DNA of 64,000 bases, taken from Paraburkholderia haematera. Its GTDB lineage: Bacteria > Pseudomonadota > Gammaproteobacteria > Burkholderiales > Burkholderiaceae. Where the stretch lies: the NCBI RefSeq assembly GCF_905220975.1, contig NZ_CAJNBK010000016.1, positions 1 to 64,000 of the forward strand. Reading direction: 5' to 3'. The stretch's first letter is position 1. Each line of letters starts with the position of its first letter. A model generated the notes under the pieces. That model saw only the letters and a program-made list of their open reading frames with translations. It ran no database searches and was not told where the DNA came from. The position numbers and the translations under genes are program-made. Below are positions 44,756 to 54,526 of this stretch, in pieces.

Positions 44756-45649
44756 TCAACGCGCCGGTGAAAGCCGCTGCACGACCCAACCACCGAACAC
44801 ATTCACCGCGAGGCCCGCCATCACCAGCAATGCGCCCACGATCTGCGCTTCGGACAACTGCTCGTCGAGAAACAGGGACGCCGACGCCAGCCCGACAATC
44901 GGCACCAGCAGCGAGAACGGCGCCACCTGGCTCGCCGGATAGCGCGACAGGAGCCGGCTCCATAGGCCGTAGCCGATCAGCGTCGCCACAAACGCGAGAT
45001 ACACGATGGCGAAGATCGACACCGCGCTGATCCCGGACAGCGCCGCGACGATCCGCCGCGGTCCTTCGAACGCGTATGACAGCGCGAAAAACGGCAACGG
45101 CGGGATCAGGCTGCCCCACACCACCAGCCCGACCAGATCGACCTTGCCGACCTTCTTCGTGACGATGTTGCCGAGCGCCCACGAACACGCGGCACATAGC
45201 GTGAGGACGAAACCGGCAAGCGTCATGGCGTGGCCGCCTTGCATGCCGATGATCGCGAGACCGCCCACCGCGATCAGCAAACCGACGATACTCGGCACGC
45301 GAAAGCGTTCATGCAGAAACAGGGCCGCAAAAATCAGCGTGAAGAACGCCTGTGCCTGCAAGACGAGCGAAGCGAGCCCGGCCGGCATCCCGACATACAT
45401 CGCCGAGAACAGGAAAGCGAACTGTCCGAACGAAATCGTCACGCCATAGGCGAGCAGCCAGCGCCACGGCATCTGCGGCCGCTTGACGAAGAACACGGCC
45501 GGCACCGCGGCGAGCGCGAAACGCAGCGCGCCGAGCAGCATCGGCGGCACGCCATGAAGGCCCACCTTGATCACGACGAAATTGACGCCCCACGCAACCA
45601 CGACGACCAGCGCGAGCAGTAAGTCCCTGGGCGACATCCCAGTCTCCAT
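44756..45649 (-). CDS. EamA-family transporter (DMT superfamily)
   Basis: This 297-aa protein has about 10 hydrophobic segments in two EamA halves (about 10-135 and 150-290). The first half begins DLLLALVVVVAWGVNFVVIKVGLHGVPPMLLGALRF. It is an inner-membrane drug/metabolite exporter; the closest known types export amino acid derivatives such as O-acetylserine or cysteine, but the substrate cannot be set from sequence. It is divergent from the pirin gene. Confidence 0.85.
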   Translation of the reverse strand: METGMSPRDLLLALVVVVAWGVNFVVIKVGLHGVPPMLLGALRFALAAVPAVFFVKRPQMPWRWLLAYGVTISFGQFAFLFSAMYVGMPAGLASLVLQAQAFFTLIFAALFLHERFRVPSIVGLLIAVGGLAIIGMQGGHAMTLAGFVLTLCAACSWALGNIVTKKVGKVDLVGLVVWGSLIPPLPFFALSYAFEGPRRIVAALSGISAVSIFAIVYLAFVATLIGYGLWSRLLSRYPASQVAPFSLLVPIVGLASASLFLDEQLSEAQIVGALLVMAGLAVNVFGGWVVQRLSPAR

Positions 45650-45815
45650 TTCATTGTTGGATCTGGCAGTTTAGCGGAGCCAGCGGCGTCAAGGGATGGC
45701 GCGCCTTACGGAATCCCGGAGCGGCAAAGCCGCGCAAACCGTCAGCATTGCGCCCTCCGCAGTAGAATCGACTATTGAGCAAAAACCTGACTCCCCCTTC
45801 CAGCCGAGCCTGCCC

Positions 45816-46691
45816 ATGTCTTCCTCGATCAAAGCCATTCTCAAACCGCATCTGCGCGACGTCGGCAGCCTCACCGTGCGGCGCGTGCTGCCGGCCATGG
45901 CCGCGCGGCTGATCGGCCCGTTCATCTTCTTCGACCACATGGGCCCCGCCACGCTCGAACCCGGTGTCGGACTCGACGTCCGTCCGCACCCGCATATCGG
46001 CCTCGCCACCGTCACGTATCTGTTCGAAGGCTCGATCATGCATCGCGACAGCCTCGGCTCCGAGCAGAAGATTGTCCCGGGCGACGTCAACTGGATGACG
46101 GCGGGCCGCGGTATCGTCCATTCCGAGCGCACGCCGGCCGAAGACCGCGCGAGCGGCCTGACCATGCACGGCATCCAGACGTGGGTCGCACTGCCGCTCG
46201 AAGACGAGGACATCGAACCGTCCTTCGCGCATCACGCGGCCAACACGCTGCCGGTGGTCGAGCGCAACGGCGTCACGCTGCGCGTGATCGCGGGCACGGC
46301 ATTCGGCGAAACCTCGCCGGTCGCGACCTTTTCCGGCACGTTGTATGTGGCCGCGGAGTTCGCCCCGGGCGGCGCCTTCGCGCTCGAACCGGAGCACGAA
46401 GAACGCGGTGTCTATCTGGTGGACGGCGACCTGGAGATCGACGGCGCACCGCTCGAAGTCGGTCAGATGGCCGTGCTGGCGCTCGACGAAACCGTGACGC
46501 TCGCCAGCACCCACGGCGCGCGCGTGATGCTGCTCGGTGGCGAAAAGCTGGATGGCGAGCGCTTTATCGAATGGAACTTCGTCGCCAGTTCGCGCGAGAA
46601 GATCGAAGCCGCGAAGCTGGCGTGGACCCATCAGGAGATGGGCCAGGTGCCGGGTGAGACCGAATGGATTCCGCTGCCGGCAAGAAAATAA
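45816..46691 (+). CDS. Pirin family protein
   Basis: This 291-aa bicupin has the pirin metal site His58, His60, His102 and Glu104 (PHPHIGLATVTY, GRGIVHSE). Pirins can have quercetinase activity or redox roles; the function is unknown here. ATG 45816 was chosen over the longer upstream frame. It is divergent from the EamA gene and upstream of cnoX on the same strand. Confidence 0.92.
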   Translation: MSSSIKAILKPHLRDVGSLTVRRVLPAMAARLIGPFIFFDHMGPATLEPGVGLDVRPHPHIGLATVTYLFEGSIMHRDSLGSEQKIVPGDVNWMTAGRGIVHSERTPAEDRASGLTMHGIQTWVALPLEDEDIEPSFAHHAANTLPVVERNGVTLRVIAGTAFGETSPVATFSGTLYVAAEFAPGGAFALEPEHEERGVYLVDGDLEIDGAPLEVGQMAVLALDETVTLASTHGARVMLLGGEKLDGERFIEWNFVASSREKIEAAKLAWTHQEMGQVPGETEWIPLPARK

Positions 46692-46788
46692 GCGCGCATC
46701 CATGCGAGTAAAAGTGAGCGCGCGGCGCATTGAATTCGCCGCGCCCGGCCCCACCTAGCCAACCAACTGTTTTATCGACGAGGACGCA

Positions 46789-47637
46789 ATGGACACCACT
46801 CTGGCCACTTTCGAACAAGACGTCATCACGGCGTCGACGCTGGCCCCCGTGCTGGTCGATTTCTGGGCGCCGTGGTGCGGTCCCTGCAAGACGCTCGGCC
46901 CGATGCTGGAGAAACTCGAGGCCGAAGCCGCCGGCAAATGGAAGCTGGTGAAAGTGAACGTGGACGAGAACCAGGAACTGGCCACGCACTTCCAGGTGCG
47001 CAGCATTCCGCACGTCATGGCGTTTGCCGAGGGCCAGCCGGTCGATCAATTCGTCGGCGTGCTGCCGGAAGGCCAGTTGCGCGAGTTTATCGAGCGCCTC
47101 GTGCCGCAAGGCGCGGACGCGGCACGTCTTGAAGCGCAAGCCGCGTTGGCCGAAGGCCGCCGTGAAGATGCCTACAATGCCCTGCAAGCCGCGCTCGCCT
47201 ACGACCCGGGTTTCGACGAAGCGCGCATGGATCTCATCGAGATGCTGCTCGAAGATCACCGCATCGACGAAGCGCGCAATGAAGTCGACCTGTTGTCGCC
47301 GAAAACCACCCAAGGAATCGACGCCCGCTTCAATACGATCAAGACCCGGCTCGATGCGGTGGACGCGGCGGCCGATCTGCCGCCCACTGATGCACTCGAA
47401 GCCAAAGTCGCCGCGAACCCGAACGATCTCGAAGCACGCTTCGATCTGGCTAGCGCGCTCATCGCACGCCGTAAATACGAAAGCGCGCTCGAGCACCTGC
47501 TAGCCATCGTGCAACGCGACCGCACGTTCCGCGACGACATCGGCCGTAAGACGATGCTGTCAGTGTTCGATCTCGCCGCGCATCAGCCGGAGCTGGTGTC
47601 GCAATGGCGGCGCAAGCTGAGCGCGTTGCTGTTCTAA
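46789..47637 (+). CDS. cnoX: Chaperedoxin CnoX (thioredoxin-TPR co-chaperone)
   Basis: This 282-aa protein has an N-terminal thioredoxin domain (about 1-110) with an intact active site Cys30-Gly-Pro-Cys33 and C-terminal TPR repeats (about 115-280). E. coli CnoX (YbbN) has lost the redox CXXC, whereas this version keeps it, like the Caulobacter form, so it may have both holdase and thiol-disulfide activity. It would hand substrates to GroEL and DnaK. It stands alone. Confidence 0.88.
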   Translation: MDTTLATFEQDVITASTLAPVLVDFWAPWCGPCKTLGPMLEKLEAEAAGKWKLVKVNVDENQELATHFQVRSIPHVMAFAEGQPVDQFVGVLPEGQLREFIERLVPQGADAARLEAQAALAEGRREDAYNALQAALAYDPGFDEARMDLIEMLLEDHRIDEARNEVDLLSPKTTQGIDARFNTIKTRLDAVDAAADLPPTDALEAKVAANPNDLEARFDLASALIARRKYESALEHLLAIVQRDRTFRDDIGRKTMLSVFDLAAHQPELVSQWRRKLSALLF

Positions 47638-47764
47638 TCCGCACCGTGTTCGGGTGCGGCGTGGTCGCCGCGCCTGAATGCGTTGCCACATGCACTGCAA
47701 CGGCCCTACTGCATCAACACCCTGCCGCTCTAATGCGGCGACGTGGTAACGCCCTACCGGGCAG

Positions 47765-48622
47765 TCAACTGGTTGCCTGCTTCGCCAGGGCCCGCAACAC
47801 ATGCGCGGCCGCGGCAAAACCGAAGCTCGCGGTCACACACACGCTCGAACCAAACCCCGCACAGTTCAAACCAACCGGTCCCGTATGACCCGGCGATGTC
47901 GCGACGTGCTCCGCTTCCTCGTCGATATCGCACACGGCGGCTTCCGGATAGATCAGCGGTTCGTCGGAATACACCGCGCTCACCTTGAACTTCGCCTTCG
48001 GGCCACGCGGAAAACCATGCTGTTTGCGTAACTGCCCGCGCACTTTCGACAGTAACGGGTCCTGGATGGTCAGCGCGAGATCGTCGATCCGAATGCGCGT
48101 CGGGTCCAGTTGACCGCCCGCGCCGCCCACCGTAATCAACGCCTGCTTCTTCTCCACGCACCACGCGATCAACGCCGTCTTGGTGCGCACGCTGTCGATC
48201 GCATCGATCACGTAGTCGAAACCGCCGCCGAGCGTCGCCGCGAAATTGTCCGGTTCGACGAAGTCTTCCACCAGCCGCACGTCGCAGAACGGATTGATTG
48301 CCGCGATGCGTTCGGCCATCGCCTCGACTTTCGGTTTTCCGTAGTTACCGTCCAATGCATGGATCTGGCGGTTAGTGTTGCTCTCCGCGACATTGTCCAG
48401 ATCGATCAAGGTCAGCGTGCCGACCGCGCTGCGCGCCAACGCCTCCGCCACCCATGAGCCGACCCCGCCAATGCCGATCACGGCGACGTGGGCCCCTTCG
48501 AACGCCGCGAGCGCCGGCGCGCCATACAGGCGGGCAATGCCGCCGAAGCGCCGCGCGCGGTCGGCGGTTTCACTCCCGTCGAGGCTGGTAGTAAGATCGG
48601 AAGGCGCGGTGGTGCTGGACAT
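47765..48622 (-). CDS. tcdA: tRNA threonylcarbamoyladenosine dehydratase (TcdA/CsdL)
   Basis: This 285-aa E1-like enzyme cyclises t6A37 to ct6A. It has the ThiF fold with VAVIGIGGVGSWVAEALARSAVG, LIDLDNVAESNTNRQIHAL and VIDAIDSVRTKTALI. The C-terminal part carries conserved segments GPVGLNCAGFGSSVCVTASFG. ATG 48622 was preferred to an upstream TTG, which lacks a ribosome site. It is convergent with cnoX. Confidence 0.92.
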   Translation of the reverse strand: MSSTTAPSDLTTSLDGSETADRARRFGGIARLYGAPALAAFEGAHVAVIGIGGVGSWVAEALARSAVGTLTLIDLDNVAESNTNRQIHALDGNYGKPKVEAMAERIAAINPFCDVRLVEDFVEPDNFAATLGGGFDYVIDAIDSVRTKTALIAWCVEKKQALITVGGAGGQLDPTRIRIDDLALTIQDPLLSKVRGQLRKQHGFPRGPKAKFKVSAVYSDEPLIYPEAAVCDIDEEAEHVATSPGHTGPVGLNCAGFGSSVCVTASFGFAAAAHVLRALAKQATS

Positions 48623-48852
48623 GGTGGCAGGCTCGTTCAAAGCAGGCAAAACACAAAGTGATAACGCTCAGGCGTTCGCAGCCCGTATTTTGCCTGATCG
48701 CGGCGATCCGCATGGCCGCACTCGCTTAGGCCCAAACGTTCGCAAACCTGGTAGCGCGGATGTCCACACAACGCGGCGGGCCTTGATCTGGCTGCGCGCA
48801 AAGAATTCGGTCCCTGGCTATACTGGTTGTACTGTAGCGTTCGCATAAGAAC

Positions 48853-49494
48853 ATGACCTCACTCGCCGAACTTCGAAAAAACTATTCGCTGGGTTCATTG
48901 GACGTTGCCGATATCGACCGCAACCCGTTTCGTCAATTCGACACGTGGTTTCAGCAAGCGGTAGACGCCCAACTGCCCGAACCGAATACGATGACGCTGG
49001 CCACGGTCGACTCGCGCGGCCGGCCGTCGGCACGTATCGTGCTGATCAAGGGCGTTGACGAGCGCGGCTTTGTGTTCTTCACCAACTACGAAAGCCGCAA
49101 GGGCCGCGAACTGGGTGCCAATCCCTACGCGAGCTTGCTGTTTTACTGGATCGAACTCGAACGCCAGGTGCGTATCGAGGGCCGCGTCGTTAAAACCAGC
49201 GCGGAAGAAAGCGATACGTATTTCGCGTCGCGCCCGCTCGGTTCGCGCATCGGCGCGTGGGCATCCAATCAAAGTCGGGTAATTGAAAGCCGTTCGCAGC
49301 TCGAAACACGCGAACGCGAAATCAGCCTTCAATACGGCGACCAGCCGCCCCGCCCACCGCACTGGGGCGGCTATCGCCTGGTACCTGAAGCAATCGAATT
49401 CTGGCAGGGTCGGCCGTCGCGTCTGCACGACCGCTTGCTCTACACGCGTTCAAGCGAAAACAGCGACTGGCACATCTCCCGCCTATCGCCTTGA
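48853..49494 (+). CDS. pdxH: Pyridoxamine 5'-phosphate oxidase
   Basis: This 213-aa FMN enzyme makes pyridoxal 5'-phosphate. Conserved blocks are NPFRQFDTWFQQAVDA, MTLATVDSRGRPSARIVLIKGVDERGFVFFTNYESRKG, and the C-terminal PRPPHWGGYRLVP and RPSRLHDR...LSP. Length and end match the family. It is the first of several plus-strand genes. Confidence 0.97.
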   Translation: MTSLAELRKNYSLGSLDVADIDRNPFRQFDTWFQQAVDAQLPEPNTMTLATVDSRGRPSARIVLIKGVDERGFVFFTNYESRKGRELGANPYASLLFYWIELERQVRIEGRVVKTSAEESDTYFASRPLGSRIGAWASNQSRVIESRSQLETREREISLQYGDQPPRPPHWGGYRLVPEAIEFWQGRPSRLHDRLLYTRSSENSDWHISRLSP

Positions 49495-49635
49495 ACCGGA
49501 ACACAACACCGTACGCGCGTGGCCAACGCAGCCGCGCGCGCCGGTCGGACTGCGTCTCGCGGCATGGGAGTTGCGCCGCGCTGAGCCGCGATCCACACAG
49601 GCTTTGCTTTAATTCAACGAACACGGAGAGATCAC

Positions 49636-50850
49636 ATGTTCTGGGAGAAAAAGCTGGCGCAGTGGGTGGAAGAGGTAAAAACCAAGGCTAACCTGCCAGC
49701 ACGCCTTGTGCTGTGGGACGGCCAGCAACATGACTTCGGGCAGTTCGCCGCGCCTCAGGTCACGCTACATGTCAAAAGCGCTACGGCGCTGCCTTATCTG
49801 CTCGAACCGAGCCTCGACAATCTGGGCGAGGCGTATGTGAAGGGCAAGATCGACATTGAAGGCAAGCTGTCGGACATCATCACCGTCAGCTATCAGTTGG
49901 CGCGCAACACCGTCAGCAGCGCGAGCAAACTGGCGCGCGTACGGCGCTATTTTCATCATTCGAAATCGTCTGACAAGAAGGCCATTCAGTATCACTACGA
50001 CGTCTCGAACGAGTTCTACAAGCTGTGGCTCGACGAGAACATGGTGTACTCGTGTGCGTACTTCGAGAATGGCGATGAAGATCTCGCCACGGCGCAGGTC
50101 AAGAAGATCGACCACATCCTCACCAAGATCGGCTTGCAACCGGGGCAGCACCTGCTCGATATCGGCTGCGGCTGGGGGGCGCTCGTCTTGCGCGCAGCGC
50201 AGAAGTTCGGCGCGAAGTGCGTCGGCGTGACGCTGTCGCAAAACCAGTTCGATCTCGCTACCGCACGCGTGAAAGCCGCGGGCCTGGAAAACCAGATCGA
50301 GATTCGTCTACAGGACTATCGCGACATCGACGGGCAATTCGACCGCATCACCAGCGTCGGCATGTTCGAGCACGTCGGCCGCAAGAATCTGCCGGGCTAT
50401 TTCCAGAAGATGCACGATCTGCTCGCCGAAGATGGCATCGCAATGAATCACGGCATTACGTCGAGCGATTCCGACAGCGGCGAAACCGCGCTGGGCGGCG
50501 GCGAATTCATCGACCGTTATGTATTTCCGGACGGCGAACTGCCACACATCAGCCTTGCGCTCGAAGCGATGCAGCGCGGCGGGCTTGAAGCGGTTGACGT
50601 CGAAAGCCTGCGCCGTCACTATGCGCACACGCTGAACATCTGGGCGGAAAACTTCGAGACGCATGCGGACGAAGCCCGCAAGCTGGTCGACGACGAAAAA
50701 TTCCGCATCTGGCGCGTGTACCTCGCCGGTTGCGCGTACGCGTTCGAGAACGACGACGTGTCGATCTACCAGGTGGTGTGCCGCAAAGCCGGCCGCAGCG
50801 CAACAACCTTGCCCTGGTCGCGCCGCTATATGTACGACAAAACGTTGTGA
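49636..50850 (+). CDS. cfa: Cyclopropane-fatty-acyl-phospholipid synthase
   Basis: This 404-aa SAM-dependent enzyme cyclopropanates unsaturated membrane lipid chains. The SAM motif is LLDIGCGWGALVLRAAQKFG, and the family blocks YHYDVSNEFYKLWLDENMVYSCAYF and GMFEHVGRKNLPGYF are present. CGGAGAGATC precedes the ATG. Its usual stress role is membrane protection against acid or stationary phase. Confidence 0.93.
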   Translation: MFWEKKLAQWVEEVKTKANLPARLVLWDGQQHDFGQFAAPQVTLHVKSATALPYLLEPSLDNLGEAYVKGKIDIEGKLSDIITVSYQLARNTVSSASKLARVRRYFHHSKSSDKKAIQYHYDVSNEFYKLWLDENMVYSCAYFENGDEDLATAQVKKIDHILTKIGLQPGQHLLDIGCGWGALVLRAAQKFGAKCVGVTLSQNQFDLATARVKAAGLENQIEIRLQDYRDIDGQFDRITSVGMFEHVGRKNLPGYFQKMHDLLAEDGIAMNHGITSSDSDSGETALGGGEFIDRYVFPDGELPHISLALEAMQRGGLEAVDVESLRRHYAHTLNIWAENFETHADEARKLVDDEKFRIWRVYLAGCAYAFENDDVSIYQVVCRKAGRSATTLPWSRRYMYDKTL

Positions 50851-50953
50851 TACGGTTGCGCCGCGGCGATTTGCCGTTGCCGCGTGCCAGGGCTACGTGC
50901 TTTGCACGTGCGGGCCGACGCGGCGCAAACCTTAAACAGCAGGTCGGACATCG

Positions 50954-52351
50954 ATGGACCAGAGCGGGACAAGCGAAGTTGAACAAACCGTAAGCGGCGA
51001 GCAAGACGCACAGGCCGACGCCGTGCAGTTCGATCTGTTCGGGATGCCGGTGGAGCAGACAGCGGTTGCATCGGCATCGGCATCGAAGCCTGATGCGGGG
51101 GCGAAACCACCGCGCACGAAGGCGAGCGGCGCTGCCCTGCTCTGGCAGGATGACGACGCGCCAGTACCTCCGGAAACCGCGTCCGAAGCCGAAGCCACCG
51201 CAGCGCCGGCAACCGCCGATCCACCCAGAAAACGCCGTTCACGCGAGGTTCTCGCCGCACCGCCCTCTTCCGAACTCCTGGCGCTGGCTGCAGAACTGCC
51301 GCCGCAAGTCCATCTCGGTACGTCGACATGGTCGTTTCCGGGCTGGAACGGCATTGTCTACGGCGACGATTACAGCAATAGCAAACTCTCGCGCGAAGGT
51401 CTGACGGCCTATGGCGCGCATCCGCTGTTAAAGACCGTCAGCATCGACCGGTCGTTTTACCAGGCGCTTACCGTAACCGAATACCTGCGCTATGCGCAGC
51501 AGGTGCCGGAGCACTTCCGCTTTATCGTCAAAGCGCCGATGACGATCACCGACGCCACCGTGCGAGCCGAACGCGGCGAACCGGTCTCGCTGAACCCGTG
51601 CTTTCTGAACGCGCAAATGGCGATCGACGAGTTTGTCACGCCATGCCTCGAAGGCCTCGGCGCGAAAGCCGGTGCGCTCGTGTTCCAGCTCTCGCCACTG
51701 CCCGATCAGATGCTCGCGCAACCGGCGGCATTCATCGAGCGAGTCGCCGCGTTCCTGACAGCGTTGCCAAAGCTGCCGGAAGGCACGTGCTACGCGATCG
51801 AAATTCGCGACGCGAGTTTGCTCACGCCGCGCTTTATCCGCACGCTGAAAGCGGCGGGCGTACGGTACTGCGTGGGAATTCATGCACGGATGCCGGACCC
51901 GCTGCGTCAGGCGGCGGCGCTCGCGCTGCTGGACGGCGAGCCGGCCGGCCCGCTGATCGTGCGTTGGAGTTTGCACGGCGGCTTCAAATACGAACAGGCG
52001 AAGGCCAAGTACGAACCGTTCAACCAATTGGTCGACCAGGACCCGGCGACCCGCGTCGCGCTCGCCGAGATGGCCGCGCGCTATGCGCTGGCCGGCCAGC
52101 CGGTGGTGATCGCGATCAACAACAAGGCGGAGGGTTCCGCGCCGTTGAGCTGCGTGGAATTAGCGCGAGCGATTATTGAGGCGTATGCGCGCCTTGCTCA
52201 TGAATATGAGCATGAACAAGAACGTGAGCAACCGCGCCAGGAGTCGGAGCCACAATCGCAACTCGAGTCGATGCCGCATTCGCATCCGGAGCCGGAGCCG
52301 GAGCCGGAGCCGAACGAGAATGCGCAACGCGAAGGCGGCGAGCAAGACTGA
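50954..52351 (+). CDS. DUF72-domain protein with N-terminal clamp-binding-like motif
   Basis: This 465-aa protein has a TIM-barrel DUF72 domain at about 110-415 (VHLGTSTWSFPGWNGIVY, LLKTVSIDRSFYQALT, FRFIVKAPMTITD, YAIEIRDASLLT, VIAINNKAEGSAP). It also has an unusual N-terminal extension with QFDLF at residues 25-29, and an acidic, Pro/Glu-rich C-terminal tail. QFDLF matches the QL(S/D)LF pattern used by DNA polymerases and MutS to bind the beta clamp. DUF72 function is unknown, although genes of this family are often near DNA repair or RecX genes. Confidence 0.82.
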   Translation: MDQSGTSEVEQTVSGEQDAQADAVQFDLFGMPVEQTAVASASASKPDAGAKPPRTKASGAALLWQDDDAPVPPETASEAEATAAPATADPPRKRRSREVLAAPPSSELLALAAELPPQVHLGTSTWSFPGWNGIVYGDDYSNSKLSREGLTAYGAHPLLKTVSIDRSFYQALTVTEYLRYAQQVPEHFRFIVKAPMTITDATVRAERGEPVSLNPCFLNAQMAIDEFVTPCLEGLGAKAGALVFQLSPLPDQMLAQPAAFIERVAAFLTALPKLPEGTCYAIEIRDASLLTPRFIRTLKAAGVRYCVGIHARMPDPLRQAAALALLDGEPAGPLIVRWSLHGGFKYEQAKAKYEPFNQLVDQDPATRVALAEMAARYALAGQPVVIAINNKAEGSAPLSCVELARAIIEAYARLAHEYEHEQEREQPRQESEPQSQLESMPHSHPEPEPEPEPNENAQREGGEQD

Positions 52352-52491
52352 GCGGCGCAGCGCCGCCGCATTACCATCCGTCCGGCGTCGCCCGTCTTTC
52401 TGAGCCGCGATTCAAGCGGCGGCCCAGGTTGAAACCTAAGCCGCCAGTCCCACAGATCAGCCCGCCATCACACCTCGATCACCGCGCCGGC

Positions 52492-53040
52492 TCAGCTCGC
52501 CTTGATCCGATGCGCGAATTTCTGACGGAATTTCGCGACCTTCGGTGCCACCACGAACGAGCAGTACCCCTGATTCGGATGCTGCGCGAAGTAGTTCTGG
52601 TGGTACGCCTCGGCCGGCCAGTAGTTGCCGTCGAGCGGCAGCACCTGGGTGACGATCTGGCCGTCGTAGATACCCTGCTCGCCGATCTCGCGGATCGCCT
52701 GCAGTGCCGTTTCACGCTGCGCGTCGGAGTGGGTGAAAATCACCGATCGGTACTGCGTGCCGACGTCGTTGCCCTGCCGGTTCAACTGGGTCGGATCGTG
52801 GATCGCGAAGAAAATATCGAGAATCTCGCGATAGCTGATCTTCGCCGGATCGAAGTCGACGTTCACGACTTCCGCATGGCCCGTCACGCCGTCGCACACC
52901 TGTTCGTAGGTCGGCCGCTGGGTTTGGCCGCCCGCATAGCCCGACTCCACCGAGTTGACGCCTTCGACGCCCAGATACACCGCTTCAAGACACCAGAAAC
53001 ACCCGCCACCGAGGGTGGCGACTTCGCCTGTCTGACTCAT
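52492..53040 (-). CDS. msrA: Peptide methionine-S-sulfoxide reductase MsrA
   Basis: This 182-aa enzyme repairs oxidised methionine. The catalytic GCFWCLEA motif has the active Cys14, with downstream SGYAGGQTQRPTYEQVCDGVTGHAEVVNVDFDP. It is of normal MsrA length and lacks a fused MsrB domain. It is convergent with the DUF72 gene and upstream of the flavin reductase-like gene in the opposite direction. Confidence 0.95.
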   Translation of the reverse strand: MSQTGEVATLGGGCFWCLEAVYLGVEGVNSVESGYAGGQTQRPTYEQVCDGVTGHAEVVNVDFDPAKISYREILDIFFAIHDPTQLNRQGNDVGTQYRSVIFTHSDAQRETALQAIREIGEQGIYDGQIVTQVLPLDGNYWPAEAYHQNYFAQHPNQGYCSFVVAPKVAKFRQKFAHRIKAS

Positions 53041-53296
53041 GCTGCTTGCTCCTTGATTCTCATAGTCGGCCGATGCCGGTCCCAGCTTTCCGCAACGCTC
53101 ATGCCACCACCGAGACTTTCCAGCTTAGCGGTTTTTCCACTAACCGGCAGGTGTCGCGGCCAGTCCGCCGCGATTGCAGTTAAAATTGGGGCAAATCGAC
53201 GATTTTCACTATGACTTTCGAATCATTTGTTTCCGGCCACACGCACGATGGGTTCAGCTCGGGGTTCACCCGGTCTGGCGCAAAGGCTTCCGCCCG

Positions 53297-53806
53297 ATGA
53301 AGCACGCCAACCCGCCCAACTTCGACCAATCCGCCTTTAAACAGGCGCTCGGCCAATTCGCCACCGGCGTCACTGTCATCACAACGCGCGCAGCGTCCGG
53401 CCAATTGATCGGCATCACGGCCAGCTCGTTCAATTCGGTTTCGCTCAATCCGCCGCTCGTGTTGTGGAGTCTGGCCACGCGCTCGGCCTCGATGCCGGTG
53501 TTCCGGGCGAACAGTCACTACGTGGTCAACGTGCTGGCCGCGTCGCAGCTCGATCTGTGCAAACGCTTTGCCACAGTGAAGGGCGATCGTTTCGAAGGCG
53601 TGTCGCACGCCGAAGGCGACACCGGCATGCCGGTGCTCGACGGCGCGCTCGCCTGGTTCGAATGCCATAACCGCAGCCGCTATGAAGAAGGCGACCACGT
53701 TATTTTCGTCGGCGAAGTGGAGCGCTGCGGCGTCCACGAGAATGCCGCCGAGATTGCGCCGCTAGTCTTCCAGAACGGCCAATTCCACGGACTCAAGCCG
53801 CTCTGA
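53297..53806 (+). CDS. Flavin reductase-like FMN-binding protein
   Basis: This 169-aa protein has the flavin reductase-like fold: ALGQFATGVTVITTRAASGQLIGITASSFNSVSLNPPLVLWSLATRS, then FRANSHYVVNVLAASQ. Such proteins either reduce free flavins or supply FMNH2 to a two-component monooxygenase. No monooxygenase partner is adjacent. ATG 53297 was chosen because the upstream frame is not conserved. Confidence 0.88.
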   Translation: MKHANPPNFDQSAFKQALGQFATGVTVITTRAASGQLIGITASSFNSVSLNPPLVLWSLATRSASMPVFRANSHYVVNVLAASQLDLCKRFATVKGDRFEGVSHAEGDTGMPVLDGALAWFECHNRSRYEEGDHVIFVGEVERCGVHENAAEIAPLVFQNGQFHGLKPL

Positions 53807-53886
53807 ACGCGGCGCCGCTGTGCACTAACAGCGGCCGCCGCAAGCAGGTAGACGCCAGTACAAGCTGACTGACCGGCCACCCGCAC

Positions 53887-54396
53887 TCAGCTATGCGGCG
53901 CGCTGTGTCCGCTGGTTTTTGTCACTAGCGATACCGGTACGCCCGAATCTTCCTTCAGCGTCTGCAGCACGATATTCGAACGAATATCCATCACGCCCGG
54001 CGCCTTATAGAGGCGTTGCAGCACGAAGTCCGAATAGTGTTTGAGATTATGCGCGAGCACCCGCAGCAGATAATGGGTCTCGCCGGTCACGACAAACGCG
54101 CCGACCACTTCCGGCCAATCCCGCACCGCCTCCGCAAAACGCTCGTGCCAGTTCTCCTGGTCGTTGCGCATCGACACCTGCACGAACGCTTCCAGTTCGA
54201 AACCCAGCACTTCGCGGTTCAGGCACGCACGGTAGTGTTCGATGACGCCTTGCTCTTCCAGAAGGCGCAGGCGTCGCAGACAGGCCGACGGCGAGAGCGA
54301 AATGCGCTCCGCCAGGTCGAGATTGCTGATCCGTCCTTCTTGCTGAAGCACCGTCAAGATACGGCAATCGGTGGCGTCGAGCGAGATCGCGTTCAT
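53887..54396 (-). CDS. kynR: Lrp/AsnC-family regulator, probable KynR
   Basis: This 169-aa protein has an AsnC-type HTH (about 5-60: ISLDATDCRILTVLQQEGRISNLDLAERISLSPSACLRRLRLLEEQGVI) and a RAM ligand-binding domain (about 68-150). In related bacteria KynR sits divergent to kyn genes and activates them in response to kynurenine. Here it is divergent from kynB with a 130-bp spacer, so it is probably the regulator of the kyn operon. Confidence 0.85.
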   Translation of the reverse strand: MNAISLDATDCRILTVLQQEGRISNLDLAERISLSPSACLRRLRLLEEQGVIEHYRACLNREVLGFELEAFVQVSMRNDQENWHERFAEAVRDWPEVVGAFVVTGETHYLLRVLAHNLKHYSDFVLQRLYKAPGVMDIRSNIVLQTLKEDSGVPVSLVTKTSGHSAPHS

Positions 54397-54526
54397 ATTC
54401 GGTCTCCCTTTCCCATTTGTCTCAAATTATGTTCCAAGACACGGCTCAGAAGGAGATTTTTTCGCAATCACATTTCGCGCCAAGCCACCTATCATTCCTG
54501 GATAGACACAATTCGCTGATGGAGAC

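Noticed and set aside
53041..53296. Longer start for the flavin reductase-like gene
   Set aside because: The upstream 41 codons do not resemble the family; ATG 53297 fits the usual N-terminus.
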